A stretch of 64,000 nt of DNA from Pokkaliibacter sp. MBI-7 (lineage in GTDB: Bacteria; Pseudomonadota; Gammaproteobacteria; Pseudomonadales; Balneatricaceae): NCBI RefSeq assembly GCF_029846635.1, contig NZ_JARVTG010000001.1, positions 901,001 through 965,000 on the forward strand, read 5' to 3'. The translations under genes were made by a program, and so were the position numbers. Below, piece by piece: positions 33,135-42,695 of this stretch. How positions within the stretch are numbered: the stretch's first letter is position 1; each line of letters starts with the position of its first letter. The notes beneath the pieces are model-generated. The model made no database searches and was not told the origin of the DNA. It saw only the letters and a program-made list of their open reading frames with translations.

Positions 33135-34718
33135 ATGTACGAATCCCTGATGGATGACCCGCTCGAAGCCCTCAAGGCCAGATATGGTAAGGGTTATCGC
33201 CTGCGCGCCATGCTGACGGTAATGCTAGGCACACTGTCGGCGCTACTGGCATCGACCATGATCAATGTAGCCATCCCGCAGATGATGACGACCTTTGATG
33301 TGCCACAAACCGAGGCACAATGGCTGGTCACTGGTTTTCTGGCCTGTATGACAGCATCGATGCTGGCCAGTGCCTGGTTTCTGCGTGAGTTTGGTCAGCG
33401 CGGTAGTTATGTCATCTGTATTGGCTTGTTTGCTCTTGCTGCCGTGCTGGGCGGGCTCAGCTCCAACTTCTGGCTGCTGGTGCTGTCGCGCTGCCTGCAA
33501 GGTGCTATGGCCGGTGTGATTCAGCCGCTCGGCATCATCACCATCTATAAACTGTATCCGCCGGAAAAGCGTGGTACCGGCATGGGCATTTACGGCCTTG
33601 GCGTGATTCTGGGGCCGGCACTAGGGCCGGCACTGGGCGGGGGTCTGGTGGATGCCTTCGGCTGGCAGTCAATCTTCTTTGCCTCTCTGCCGATTGCTGC
33701 CCTCGCTCTGGTCATGGCGCTGCGCTATATGCCCAAGGCGCCTGCGAATCAGAAACCCATGCCACTGGATATCATCGGCCTGATGATTCTGCTGGCTGCG
33801 ATTCTCGGTCTGCTCTGGGCCTTCTCCAACGGCAAGACGTGGGGCTGGAGCCACCCGGCTATTCTGCTTGCCTTCACGGTAGCACTCGCTGGCATGCTCT
33901 GCTTTATCTGGCGCTGCAAGACGACGGCTCATCCGCTGGTGCATCTGGATGTGTTCAGTGCGCCCGGTGTCTGGAGCTGCACCCTGATTACATTATGTCT
34001 GGGCGCCAGCCTGTATGGTTCGACATACCTGATCCCGCTGTTCAGTCAGCAAATACTGCACTTCACTCCGACCGAATCGGGCTTGCTGCTGATGCCTGCC
34101 GGGATTGCTTCGGCATTGATGTTTCCGGTGGCCGGGGTACTGGCGGACCGGCTGCCGCCCTATCTCAGTATCATGCTGGGTATGCTGCTGTTTGCTCTGT
34201 CGTGCCTGCTGTTCTCCCTGATTGACCAGACCGCCGTATTCCTCTGGCTGGCGACCATCGCCATCATTGGCCGGGTCGGTATCAGTCTGATCTTTCCGGC
34301 ACTGAACACCGGCACCCTGCGCCTGTTACCGGCGCAAATGCTGGCCAGTGGCGCGGCCCTGTTCAGCTTTATTCGTCAGCTGGGCAGTGCGGTAGGGGTC
34401 AACGGTGTATCGATCTGGCTGGACTGGCGGCAGCATCTGCATCACAGCCAGTTGCAGCAAAGCGACACAGAGCAGCTGTGGAACAATGCTCTGAGTCATT
34501 ACGTCTACCACTGGCTGACCGGCCACGAGCAGCTGCAGATGCTGTGCCAGCAGGACTGCAGCAGCCAGCTGAATCAGTTACTGCCCGATTTGCTGGGCTT
34601 CAGTGACAGTTTTCTCAGCATGATGCTGATTGCCCTGCTGATTCTGATCCCGGCGTGGCGCCTGAAAAACCATATTCAGCCGCGCCCCCGTCTGGAAGCG
34701 AAGGCCAGTAACCGTTGA
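33135..34718 (+). CDS. MFS multidrug exporter, DHA2 (EmrB/QacA) family
   Basis: A 527-residue membrane protein with about 14 hydrophobic segments, the DHA2 layout. It shows STMINVAIPQMM, LVTGFLACMTASML, the antiporter motif C-like GLGVILGPALGPALGG and a conserved WQSIFF. Such carriers expel drugs or other toxic organics with proton influx. No EmrA-type adaptor gene is adjacent. The TetR gene 164 bases downstream, on the same strand, is a likely regulator. Confidence 0.9.
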   Translation: MYESLMDDPLEALKARYGKGYRLRAMLTVMLGTLSALLASTMINVAIPQMMTTFDVPQTEAQWLVTGFLACMTASMLASAWFLREFGQRGSYVICIGLFALAAVLGGLSSNFWLLVLSRCLQGAMAGVIQPLGIITIYKLYPPEKRGTGMGIYGLGVILGPALGPALGGGLVDAFGWQSIFFASLPIAALALVMALRYMPKAPANQKPMPLDIIGLMILLAAILGLLWAFSNGKTWGWSHPAILLAFTVALAGMLCFIWRCKTTAHPLVHLDVFSAPGVWSCTLITLCLGASLYGSTYLIPLFSQQILHFTPTESGLLLMPAGIASALMFPVAGVLADRLPPYLSIMLGMLLFALSCLLFSLIDQTAVFLWLATIAIIGRVGISLIFPALNTGTLRLLPAQMLASGAALFSFIRQLGSAVGVNGVSIWLDWRQHLHHSQLQQSDTEQLWNNALSHYVYHWLTGHEQLQMLCQQDCSSQLNQLLPDLLGFSDSFLSMMLIALLILIPAWRLKNHIQPRPRLEAKASNR

Positions 34719-34882
34719 GGGTGACCAGGGGGCAGAGTCTGGGGAGTTGAACGGTACAGCGGATGCAGCTATAACGCTGGCGAATAGGCATAACCATGGT
34801 GTAATGGTTGTTCGCCGCTGGCTTGGGGTAAGATAACGCCCTGATTCATCAACCCTTCATTCATCAATAAGATTGCAGGCCC

Positions 34883-35566
34883 ATGCCGACATCCAAAGAT
34901 AGCCATTCAGCCTCTCCCCGCCGTCGCCAGCGCAAACGCGGGATAGAAACGCGGGACAATATCCTGGACGCCGCCGAGGCTACCTTCGCCAATGAGGGGT
35001 TGAACGCCTCCATGCGCCGCATCATGGCGGTCGCTGGTGTCAACGTTGCTTCCATCCACTATCACTTCGGTACCCGCGAAGATCTGCTCAATGCCGTGCT
35101 GGAGCGCCGTGCTGCCAGTATTACGCAGGCTCGTCTGGTGATGCTGGATGACGCGCTGGCCAAGGATGACGTCAAGATCGAAGACATCATCAAAGCGCTA
35201 TACCTGCCCTACTTCGACCCCAGCCGGACGTCTGATCCGGGCTGGATGAACTATCTCAAGGTGCGTAACAAGCTGATCGGTGAGCAGCACAGCGGTGTCA
35301 GTCAGCAGGTCAAGCAGCACTTCAACAACATGCACCAGCGCTTTATCGATGCCCTGCGGCGGGTCTTTCCCGATATGCCGGAGAAGGAGATCTACTGGCG
35401 TTATCACTGCATGATCGCTATCTCAACCCAGTCTTCGGCGACCCCTTATCGCATCATCGAAATCTCCCACGGGCTGTGTAACCCGAAGGATTTTGATGAG
35501 CTGATCACCCATGTCATCCCTTTGCTCGTGCATCTGTGGTCAGCGCCCTATCAGCAGGAAAGCTGA
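34883..35566 (+). CDS. TetR-family regulator
   Basis: A 227-residue TetR protein. The helix-turn-helix reads RDNILDAAEATFANEGLNASMRRIMAVAGVNVASIHYHFGTREDLLNAVLERR. The C-terminal part (CefD/PsrA-like, with RNKLIGEQHSGVSQQVKQHF) binds an unknown ligand. It ends at a strong hairpin. The exporter gene upstream is the most likely target. Confidence 0.85.
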   Translation: MPTSKDSHSASPRRRQRKRGIETRDNILDAAEATFANEGLNASMRRIMAVAGVNVASIHYHFGTREDLLNAVLERRAASITQARLVMLDDALAKDDVKIEDIIKALYLPYFDPSRTSDPGWMNYLKVRNKLIGEQHSGVSQQVKQHFNNMHQRFIDALRRVFPDMPEKEIYWRYHCMIAISTQSSATPYRIIEISHGLCNPKDFDELITHVIPLLVHLWSAPYQQES

Positions 35567-35598
35567 GCGGCCCGCATTCAGAAACACCGCTTCAACAA

Positions 35599-35634
35599 AC
35601 ACCAAGGGCGCCTCACAGGGCGCCCTTGGTGTTT
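35599..35634. terminator. Bidirectional terminator between tetR and the binding-protein gene
   Basis: AACACCAAGGGCGCC (35599-35613) pairs perfectly with GGCGCCCTTGGTGTT (35619-35633 region), with T or A runs on both sides, between convergent genes. Confidence 0.85.
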
Positions 35635-35657
35635 AAACCGCCAGCGAATGAACGCGC

Positions 35658-36656
35658 TTACTTCTGCGCCATATCGAAGATTTCGTGGGTGTAGGCACCC
35701 TCAGGCTTTTTGGTGATGACCGGGGCAGATGAACCGCTCAGCAGTACGCCAACAGTACGGTCAAACGCAGCGGGCTCCATGTAACCCATGGGTTTGTCGC
35801 CTTTCAGCAGTTTGCCTACTTCGCTCATCATGCGTACCTGATGCTCTTTGGTCTGGGCACCGGTGTCATCGTACTTCAGGACAATATCCGCCGCTTCTTC
35901 AGGATGCTCCTGCGCATAGGTCCAGCCTGCGACGGAAGCCTTGAGGAAACGGGCCATCTTCTGTTTGAAGGCATCGTCTTTCAGCTTGTCTTCCATCACA
36001 TACAAACCGTCTTCCAGCGTAGCGACACCTTCGTCCTCATATTTGAAGACCTGCAGTTCGTCCGGCTTGATACCGGCATCGATCACCTGCCAGTACTCGT
36101 TGTAGGTCATAGTGGAAATACAGTCCGCCTGATTCTGCAGCAGCGGATCAACGTTGAAGCCCTGCTTCAGCACTGTAACGCCCTCTTCACCACCGGTGGT
36201 GGGCAGGTTCAGCTTGGCCATCCACGACAGGAAGGGATATTCGTTACCGAAGAACCACACGCCCAGCGTTTTGCCCTTGAAATCTGCAGGGGTCTTGATG
36301 CCGGAGCTCTTGAGACAGGTCAGCTCCATCCCGGACTTGTTGTAGATCTGGGCGATGTTGACCAGTGGCAAGCCCTTCTCACGGGCGGCCAGAGCCGGGG
36401 GTAACCAGTCGACAATCACATCAGCGCCACCACCGGCAATCACCTGCTCAGGGGCAATGTCAGGGCCACCGGGTTTGATGGTGACGTTCAGTTCGGCATC
36501 TTTGTAGTAGCCCTTCTCCAGCGCGACGTAATAGCCGGCGAACTGGGCCTGAGTAACCCACTTCAACTGCAGGGTGACATCGTCTGCTGCCAGCGCCATG
36601 CCAGACGCCGAAGCCAGGGTCAGCGCGCCCATCAGGGTAGTGAGGGTTTTCTTCAT
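35658..36656 (-). CDS. NMT1/THI5-like ABC transporter substrate-binding protein
   Basis: A 332-residue periplasmic protein with signal peptide MKKTLTTLMGALTLASASGM ending in ALA. The mature part opens with VTLQLKWVTQAQFAGYYVALEKGYYKDAELNVTIKPGGPDI, the NMT1/THI5 hallmark of pyrimidine-like binding proteins. The start at 36656 has AAGGAG 6 bases upstream. It is the last gene of the dihydropyrimidinase-ABC series on this strand, 192 bases after the second permease. Uptake of a pyrimidine or reduced pyrimidine is the likely role, inferred from neighbours. Confidence 0.87.
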   Translation of the reverse strand: MKKTLTTLMGALTLASASGMALAADDVTLQLKWVTQAQFAGYYVALEKGYYKDAELNVTIKPGGPDIAPEQVIAGGGADVIVDWLPPALAAREKGLPLVNIAQIYNKSGMELTCLKSSGIKTPADFKGKTLGVWFFGNEYPFLSWMAKLNLPTTGGEEGVTVLKQGFNVDPLLQNQADCISTMTYNEYWQVIDAGIKPDELQVFKYEDEGVATLEDGLYVMEDKLKDDAFKQKMARFLKASVAGWTYAQEHPEEAADIVLKYDDTGAQTKEHQVRMMSEVGKLLKGDKPMGYMEPAAFDRTVGVLLSGSSAPVITKKPEGAYTHEIFDMAQK

Positions 36657-36848
36657 CGTTATCTCCTTACTCAACCGCTAATCTGTTTATTCACGCTAAG
36701 TGAGGATATTCGCCATAGGCAGCGAACATTCCCTGTAACCACACTGCAACCGCTTCGGTTCACACCTCCACGGCAGACACGATCAACACACAACGATGGA
36801 CAGGCCTTCTCTGCGGAAGGCTTTCTACATAGTTTCGCGAACCCCGTG

Positions 36849-37850
36849 CTAGCGCTTTCCTGCCCGCACGGAGGGATGCCAGAACGTCACCCGGCGCTCC
36901 AGCAGGGTCAGTAAACCATAGCTGATGGAACCTGCCAGCGCCGCCACCAGAATCGTGGCCCATACCATGCTCAGATTCATCCGCCCCACTTCTGTCGATA
37001 TACGAAAGCCCATACCGACAATCGGTGTACCGAAGAACTCGGCCACGATGGCACCGATCAGCGCCAGCGTTGAGTTGAGTTTGAGCGCATTAAAGATAAA
37101 GGGCATGGCGTAGGGCAAACGGGTGGTCAGCAAACTCTGCACATGGCTGGCAGCATAGGTGCGCATCAGCTCCTGCTCCAGTTTGCCTGCCGATGCCAGC
37201 CCGCTCAGGGTATTCACCAGCATCGGGAAGAAGGTCATGATGACCACTACCGCAGCCTTTGACTGCCAGTCAAAGCCAAACCACATCACCATGATCGGTG
37301 CGATACCGACGATGGGAATCGACGACATGATGTTGCCAAAGGGCAGCAGACCTTTCTGCATGAAAGGGCTGCGATCTATCAGCAGGGCCACGATAAAGCC
37401 ACTGCCACAACCCATGATGTAACCCGCCAGCACGGACTTGAGATAGGTCTGACGAAAATCCTGCCAGAGCATATCCAGACTACCTGCAAACGCACTGCCA
37501 ATTTCCGTCGGCGAAGGCAGCAGTACCGGCGGAACGGCAAAGCCATCCACCAGCATCTGCCAGAGCAGCAGCAGAAATAGCGCAAACAGTGCCGGCACGC
37601 TCCAGGCCAGTAGCGTATTGCCGCGTTTTTGCTGCGTTTTATCCGCCCACTGCGTCAGCTGCGCCAGCAACAGCCAGACGCCATAGCTGCCGAACAGCAG
37701 GCCGGTGATACCAGGCACGGACTGGCGCAAAGCACCTTTATCACTGCCCAGCACCGAAACGACCACCACCACAAACGTCGCCAGCGCCGCGACCATCACC
37801 CACCACTGCGCCGGGCGGGAGGTACTCTGTCTGCTCTCGGTATGGCTCAT
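36849..37850 (-). CDS. ABC transporter permease 2 (SsuC/TauC type)
   Basis: A 333-residue permease with extra N-terminal hydrophobic segments (residues 17-38, 44-65) before the usual BPD_transp_1 domain. The EAA loop region reads ELMRTYAASHVQSLLTTRLPYAMPFIFNALK. Its start overlaps the end of permease 1 by four bases. It forms a heterodimeric channel with permease 1. Confidence 0.88.
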   Translation of the reverse strand: MSHTESRQSTSRPAQWWVMVAALATFVVVVVSVLGSDKGALRQSVPGITGLLFGSYGVWLLLAQLTQWADKTQQKRGNTLLAWSVPALFALFLLLLWQMLVDGFAVPPVLLPSPTEIGSAFAGSLDMLWQDFRQTYLKSVLAGYIMGCGSGFIVALLIDRSPFMQKGLLPFGNIMSSIPIVGIAPIMVMWFGFDWQSKAAVVVIMTFFPMLVNTLSGLASAGKLEQELMRTYAASHVQSLLTTRLPYAMPFIFNALKLNSTLALIGAIVAEFFGTPIVGMGFRISTEVGRMNLSMVWATILVAALAGSISYGLLTLLERRVTFWHPSVRAGKR

Positions 37851-38749
37851 GCTGCTGCTCCCAGTTCAGTGCGTGCGCCCATGCGCTTGAGTATCCACTT
37901 CTCGCCCATGCCCACCAGCACAACCAGCAGGGCACCGAGTAATGCAGCCATCACCAGTGCGGCCCAGATCTGCACCATCTGCCCATAGTAGGAGCCGCTC
38001 AGCAGCCTGGCGCCCAGCCCGCCCTGCGCCCCGGTGGGCAGTTCACCAACAATAGCGCCAACCAGCGATGCAGCAATGGCTACCTTGAGGCCGGCAAACA
38101 GGAAAGGCAGCGACGCTGGCCAGCGCAGTTTCCACAGTACCTGCCGGGTGGTGGCGCTGTAGGTGTGCAGCAATTCCATGTGCAGACGGTCCGCCGAGCG
38201 CAGCCCTTTGACCATGCTGATGGTGACAGGGAAGAACGACAGGTACATGGAGATCAGCGATTTGGGGATCAGCCCGGTAAAATTCAGCGCTCCCAGCACC
38301 ACAATGATCATCGGCGCGATGGCCAGAATCGGTATGGTCTGGGAGGTGATGATCCACGGCATCAGGCTCGACTCCAGCGTACGGTTATGGACGATACCAA
38401 TAGCCAGCAGGATGCCCAGTGCCGCCCCCAGCACGAAGCCCAGCAGCGTGGACGACAGCGTGATACCGGTATGGAAGACCAGTGAGCGTTTGGAGTTGAT
38501 GGCTTCGTGGAAGACGCTCTGGTTCAGCTCTACCACCACCTGATCCGGCGTTGGTAATACGGGTCTGCGCATGGTCAGCGCCTCAGCGACCACCTTACTG
38601 GCATCCCAGTCCTGATGACGGCGTTCATACTGGCTGACCAGCTGCTGGCCATTGAGAAAGATGGCGCCGAGGTACCAGATCACAATGAAGCCGAGGCTGA
38701 CCAGAGCCACAGCGAAGACGCGGTTATCGCGCCAGCTTGCAGTTTTCAT
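37847..38749 (-). CDS. ABC transporter permease 1 (SsuC/TauC type)
   Basis: A 300-residue BPD_transp_1 permease: an N-terminal membrane span, then SSTLLGFVLGAALGILLAIGI and the EAA loop HMELLHTYSATTRQVLWKLRWPASLPFLFAGLKVA. I place the start at 38749, 13 bases after the ATPase stop, because the longer frame would overlap the ATPase gene without a ribosome site. Confidence 0.87.
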   Translation of the reverse strand: MKTASWRDNRVFAVALVSLGFIVIWYLGAIFLNGQQLVSQYERRHQDWDASKVVAEALTMRRPVLPTPDQVVVELNQSVFHEAINSKRSLVFHTGITLSSTLLGFVLGAALGILLAIGIVHNRTLESSLMPWIITSQTIPILAIAPMIIVVLGALNFTGLIPKSLISMYLSFFPVTISMVKGLRSADRLHMELLHTYSATTRQVLWKLRWPASLPFLFAGLKVAIAASLVGAIVGELPTGAQGGLGARLLSGSYYGQMVQIWAALVMAALLGALLVVLVGMGEKWILKRMGARTELGAAA

Positions 38750-38762
38750 TTTGCTGCCCCGC

Positions 38763-39590
38763 TCAGTCGATATGGTGGTCGGTAGCCAGACACTCACGCA
38801 CTTCCTGCGCCAGCTCCATAAAGGCCGGGGTATCCCGGATATCCAGCGGCCGCTCGCGTGGCAGGTTGCTTTGAATAATGCGGGTGATGCGTCCGGGGCG
38901 CGGTGACATCACCACAATATGAGTAGAGAGAAACACCGCCTCGGCAATGGAGTGGGTCACAAATACCACTGTTTTGCCTGTCTGCTCCCAGATTTTCAGC
39001 AGCTCGAGGTTGAGGTGATCACGGGTGATTTCATCCAGTGCGCCGAACGGTTCATCCATCAGCAGCAGCTCTGGCTCAAAGCACAGCGCACGGGCGATGG
39101 AAGCACGCTGTTGCATCCCCCCCGACAGTTGCCAGGGGAACTTTTTGCGAAACTTATCGAGACCGACCAGATTCAGGTATTTGTCCGCCTGCACCTCCTG
39201 CTTGTCCTTGCCGTAGCCGAATATCTCCATCGGCAGGGCGCAGTTGGCTTCGATGGTTCGCCAGGGATAGAGCGCCGGCGCCTGAAACACATAACCGTAC
39301 AGACGATTAAGCCGTGCCTCATGGGGAGTGGTGCCCTCCACACTGATTTTGCCGCTGGTTTGCTGCTCAAGGTCAGCAATCACCCGCAGCAGCGTGGTTT
39401 TACCGCAGCCGGAAGGGCCGATAAAAGAGACGAAGTCGCCTTTGCGAATACTCAGATCGATATGGGAAAGCGCATGCACCGGGCCATCATTGGTATCGAA
39501 TGTGAGTGACAAATCTTTGATATCAATGAGTTTACGGCTACGTTCGCCGTCAGGTTTAAGGCTCACCACGTTATCCACTGCCTGCTGCAT
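38763..39590 (-). CDS. ABC transporter ATP-binding protein (SsuB/TauB type)
   Basis: A 275-residue ATPase with Walker A GPSGCGKTT (about residues 58-66), Q-loop YVFQAPALYPW, signature LSGGMQQRASIARAL, Walker B LLLMDEPFGALD and switch histidine in FVTHSIAEA. It energises the importer made with the two permeases and the NMT1-type binding protein. Confidence 0.92.
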   Translation of the reverse strand: MQQAVDNVVSLKPDGERSRKLIDIKDLSLTFDTNDGPVHALSHIDLSIRKGDFVSFIGPSGCGKTTLLRVIADLEQQTSGKISVEGTTPHEARLNRLYGYVFQAPALYPWRTIEANCALPMEIFGYGKDKQEVQADKYLNLVGLDKFRKKFPWQLSGGMQQRASIARALCFEPELLLMDEPFGALDEITRDHLNLELLKIWEQTGKTVVFVTHSIAEAVFLSTHIVVMSPRPGRITRIIQSNLPRERPLDIRDTPAFMELAQEVRECLATDHHID

Positions 39591-39726
39591 AGTCTCTCAT
39601 CTCATCGGGAACCTGATCACACGGAGTTCGCCGTCAGGTTTCTATTTCTAATCGTTCAACATCACGGTCTTCGGTATCGGAGCGATGTGGCCGGTAGCGC
39701 CTGTCAGGCGTGTACTATGAACGCAG

Positions 39727-39753
39727 TCACCGGCACAGACGCTGTACCGGTGA
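39727..39753 (-). terminator. Stem-loop between the dihydropyrimidinase and ABC genes
   Basis: TCACCGGCACAG and CTGTACCGGTGA pair around a 3-base loop with one weak pair. No T-run follows on the minus strand, so attenuation rather than full termination is more likely. Confidence 0.4.
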
Positions 39754-39797
39754 ATCGGCTTTCCCACATCACCCGTTTTGTAGCAGCTGAGGCGACC

Positions 39798-41240
39798 TCA
39801 GTCGCGCTCAACCGGCACGGGTACATGGGTACGGTTATAGCGCTCGACGGCTTCATAGATATTAGGAAAGGCAGGACGTTTGATATAACGACCGGCGCCA
39901 CGCTCGACCTTCAGCTCGCCATTGGCAAATACCACTTTGCCCTGACTGATGGTGTAGGCCGGTTTACCCTGTACGGTGCGCCCCTCGAAGATATTGAAGT
40001 CAATGTTCTGGTGGTGGGTCTTGGCCGACAGGGTATGGCTGGCAGCCGGGTCCCACAGCACGATATCGGCATCGGCGCCGACGCTGACGGAGCCTTTCTG
40101 TGGATAGACGTTAAAAATTTTGGCGGCGTTGGTGGAGGTTACCGCAACGAATTCGTTCATGGTCAGACGGCCGCTGTTCACGCCGGAGTCCCACAGCACC
40201 ATCATGCGGTCTTCAACGCCGGCAGTGCCATTGGGTATACGGCTGAAGTCATTGCGGCCCATAGCTTTCTGATCGGCACAGAAGCAGCAGTGATCGGTCG
40301 CGGTGGTTTGCAGCGTGCCGCCCTGCAAGGCTTTCCACAGCACTTCCTGATGCCCTTTGGGGCGGAAAGGGGGGCTCATGACGTGAGCGGCAGCAAACTC
40401 CCAGTCCTTGTTACGATAGACCGAGTCATCCAGCTCCAGATGTCCGGCCAGCACTTCACCGTAAACACGCTGGCCTTCATGGCGGGCGCGGGCAATTTCA
40501 TCCACCGCCTCCTTGCAGGATACGTGCACCAGATACAGCGGCACGCCCAGTGACTGAGCGATGCGAATGGCCCGGTTGGCCGCTTCGCCTTCCACTTCTG
40601 ACGGACGTGACAGCGGGTGAGCTTCCGGCCCGGTCAGGCCCATGGCAATCAACTTACGCTGCAGGTGATAGACCAGCTCGCCGTTCTCGGCGTGTACCGT
40701 CGGCATCGCTCCCAGTTCCAGACAGCGGCTGAAGGAGTTCACCAGCGTTTCGTCTTCCGCCATGATGGCATTTTTGTAGGCCATGAAGTGTTTGAAGCTG
40801 TTAACCCCCTCTTCCTTCACCAGCCGTTCCATGTCGGTGCCGACGCTATCGTCCCACCAGGTAACCGCAACGTGGAAAGAGTAATCCGCGACCGACTTGG
40901 CCGCCCACTCGCGCCAGGTCTGATAGGCCTCCATCAGCGGCTGCTGGGGGTTGGGGATAACAAAGTCGATGATCATGGTGGTGCCACCGGCCAGGCCCGC
41001 AGCCGTGCCGGTGTAGAAATCTTCAGTGGCTACCGTGCCCATAAAGGGCAGCTGCATATGGGTGTGAGGGTCGATACCGCCGGGCATGACATACAGCCCA
41101 CCGGCATCCACCACTTCAGCGCCGGCTGGAACAGGCAGATCGGGCCCTACCTGAACGATCTTGCCGTCCACACAGAGGACGTCTGCTTTCAGAGTCTGGT
41201 CCGCGTTTACAACCGTACCGCCTTTAATCATCAAAGCCAT
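39798..41240 (-). CDS. hydA: Dihydropyrimidinase (D-hydantoinase)
   Basis: A 480-residue cyclic amidase. The metal ligands are in GGIDPHTHMQLP (His59, His61), the carboxylated lysine is in SFKHFMAYKN (Lys150), and further ligands are in TVHAENGE, YLVHVSCKEA and TATDHCCF. It opens 5,6-dihydrouracil or dihydrothymine to the N-carbamoyl-beta-amino acid in the cytoplasm. Together with PreT/PreA and the ureidopropionase in this window it completes the reductive pyrimidine pathway. It is divergent from the ureidopropionase gene across a 525-base region with two RutR-like operators. Confidence 0.95.
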   Translation of the reverse strand: MALMIKGGTVVNADQTLKADVLCVDGKIVQVGPDLPVPAGAEVVDAGGLYVMPGGIDPHTHMQLPFMGTVATEDFYTGTAAGLAGGTTMIIDFVIPNPQQPLMEAYQTWREWAAKSVADYSFHVAVTWWDDSVGTDMERLVKEEGVNSFKHFMAYKNAIMAEDETLVNSFSRCLELGAMPTVHAENGELVYHLQRKLIAMGLTGPEAHPLSRPSEVEGEAANRAIRIAQSLGVPLYLVHVSCKEAVDEIARARHEGQRVYGEVLAGHLELDDSVYRNKDWEFAAAHVMSPPFRPKGHQEVLWKALQGGTLQTTATDHCCFCADQKAMGRNDFSRIPNGTAGVEDRMMVLWDSGVNSGRLTMNEFVAVTSTNAAKIFNVYPQKGSVSVGADADIVLWDPAASHTLSAKTHHQNIDFNIFEGRTVQGKPAYTISQGKVVFANGELKVERGAGRYIKRPAFPNIYEAVERYNRTHVPVPVERD

Positions 41241-41391
41241 TTTTGTTGTTCCTTATCACTCAGTCAGACAGTGCCCTGAGAACAGGCTCCAGGAGCAGGG
41301 TCACACTTTGCCGTACCGCAGCCACATGACAGCACATGTCTTTATGGCGCCAGATTACGAATGGGTGAACACGCTGTAAGTATGCAAGAGA

Positions 41392-41407
41392 TTGACCAAT
41401 TGGACAG
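41392..41407. promoter_or_regulatory. RutR-like operator, hydA side
   Basis: TTGACCAATTGGACAG fits the known RutR consensus TTGACCA-N2-TGGTCAA with two or three mismatches. Confidence 0.6.
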
Positions 41408-41654
41408 AAGATTTAGCCACTTTTTATAAACCAATGAATTGAAAGGATTTATTCCTAAATGGCGATAGCAATACCCTTCCCTGTCGAATTGCCATGCACT
41501 GTCTTGAACAGCGCAGTTACCAAAACGGTGCAGAAAAACAGCAAATAAGAGCAAATTGCATTTACCGGAGCAGCTGCTGGCCGACGCAAAAATTCTCATC
41601 AAAATTTTATTTATCAATGACTTACTTCAGCCAATAAAAATAAAACACAATCTC

Positions 41655-41670
41655 CTGTCCATTTGGTCAG
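41655..41670. promoter_or_regulatory. RutR-like operator, ureidopropionase side
   Basis: CTGTCCATTTGGTCAG has the same TG-N-CCA-N2-TGG-N-CA frame as the two other sites in this cluster. Confidence 0.6.
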
Positions 41671-41765
41671 ATCATTGCAATACTTAGCTCCGTCATTCTT
41701 TAGCTGTTTTAAACCAATGGTCGATACCGACCATGCTGACTTCAACAGATGAGGAGTTGTTCGCT

Positions 41766-42629
41766 ATGTCTACCATTAAAGTGGGATTGATCCAGACGGC
41801 TCTGCACGGGGATACCAATGAAAGCCCGCAAGCCATTAAAAAGAAAATGCTGGACGCCCATATCCCCTTTATCGAAGAAGCCGCGGCTAAAGGGGTACAG
41901 GTATTAAGCTTTCAGGAAGTATTCAATCAGCCCTATTTCTGCCCCAGTCAGGACAAGAAATGGTACGGTGCCGCAGAGGCCATACCTGATGGCGAAACAA
42001 CCCGCTTAATGCAGGAATATGCGCGTAAATACAATATGGTGATTGTGGTTCCCATTTATGAGGAACATATGCCCGGCGTCTATTACAACACCGCTGCGGT
42101 TATCGATGCGGATGGCAGCTATCTGGGTAAATACCGTAAAACTCATATTCCACAGGTGGCCGGATTCTGGGAAAAGTTCTTTTTCAAACCCGGCAATAGC
42201 GGCTGGCCTGTATTTAAAACGGCTTATTGCAATATCGGCGTGTATATCTGCTATGACCGCCACTTCCCCGAGGGCTGGCGCGGACTGGCACTGGCCGGAG
42301 CCGACCTGATCGTTAACCCCTCCGCTACCGTGGCCGGACTCAGCCAGTATCTGTGGGAGCTGGAGCAGCCGGCCTCCGCCGCCGCCAATGGCGTCTATAT
42401 CGCCGCCATTAACCGTGTTGGCCGCGAGCAGCCCTGGGATATCGGTGAATTTTATGGCTCCAGCTATCTGGTCAATCCACGTGGCAAAATTGTTGCGCAG
42501 GCCTCGGCAGACAAGGAGGAGCTGGTCGTGGGGGAGATGGATTTACAGCTGATTCGTGAAGTGCGCGATACCTGGCAGTTCTTCCGAGACCGCCGCCCGG
42601 AAACCTACGGCCCGCTGACTGATATTTGA
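41766..42629 (+). CDS. Beta-ureidopropionase (N-carbamoyl-beta-alanine amidohydrolase), nitrilase family
   Basis: A 287-residue carbon-nitrogen hydrolase with the triad Glu51 (LSFQEVFN), Lys125 (YRKTHIPQ) and Cys162 (YICYDRHFPEGWR). The sequence around these residues is that of beta-ureidopropionases and N-carbamoyl amidases. It hydrolyses N-carbamoyl-beta-alanine to beta-alanine, CO2 and ammonia, the last step of reductive uracil breakdown. GAGGAG is 9 bases before the chosen ATG. An IS element has landed 33 bases after the stop, inside the former terminator. Confidence 0.93.
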   Translation: MSTIKVGLIQTALHGDTNESPQAIKKKMLDAHIPFIEEAAAKGVQVLSFQEVFNQPYFCPSQDKKWYGAAEAIPDGETTRLMQEYARKYNMVIVVPIYEEHMPGVYYNTAAVIDADGSYLGKYRKTHIPQVAGFWEKFFFKPGNSGWPVFKTAYCNIGVYICYDRHFPEGWRGLALAGADLIVNPSATVAGLSQYLWELEQPASAAANGVYIAAINRVGREQPWDIGEFYGSSYLVNPRGKIVAQASADKEELVVGEMDLQLIREVRDTWQFFRDRRPETYGPLTDI

Positions 42630-42663
42630 TGGACTGCAGTTACAAAAAGAGCCCATTTCGGGT

Positions 42664-42695
42664 AATGCCAGTCAGTTAAGCTGACTGGCATTTTT
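42664..42695 (+). terminator. Terminator formed by the left end of the IS element
   Basis: AATGCCAGTCAG and CTGACTGGCATT form a perfect 12-bp stem followed by TTTTT. It stops plus-strand transcripts arriving from the ureidopropionase gene. Confidence 0.75.

Larger units (their letters stand above)
41241..41765. other. Divergent control region of hydA and the ureidopropionase gene
   Basis: A 525-base AT-rich region without a gene. It contains the two RutR-like operators listed separately, one on the hydA side and one on the ureidopropionase side. Confidence 0.6.

Noticed and set aside
36675..36848. A small gene in the gap between the permease and binding-protein genes
   Set aside because: The one open frame there overlaps the permease gene out of frame and has no ribosome site or protein-like composition.
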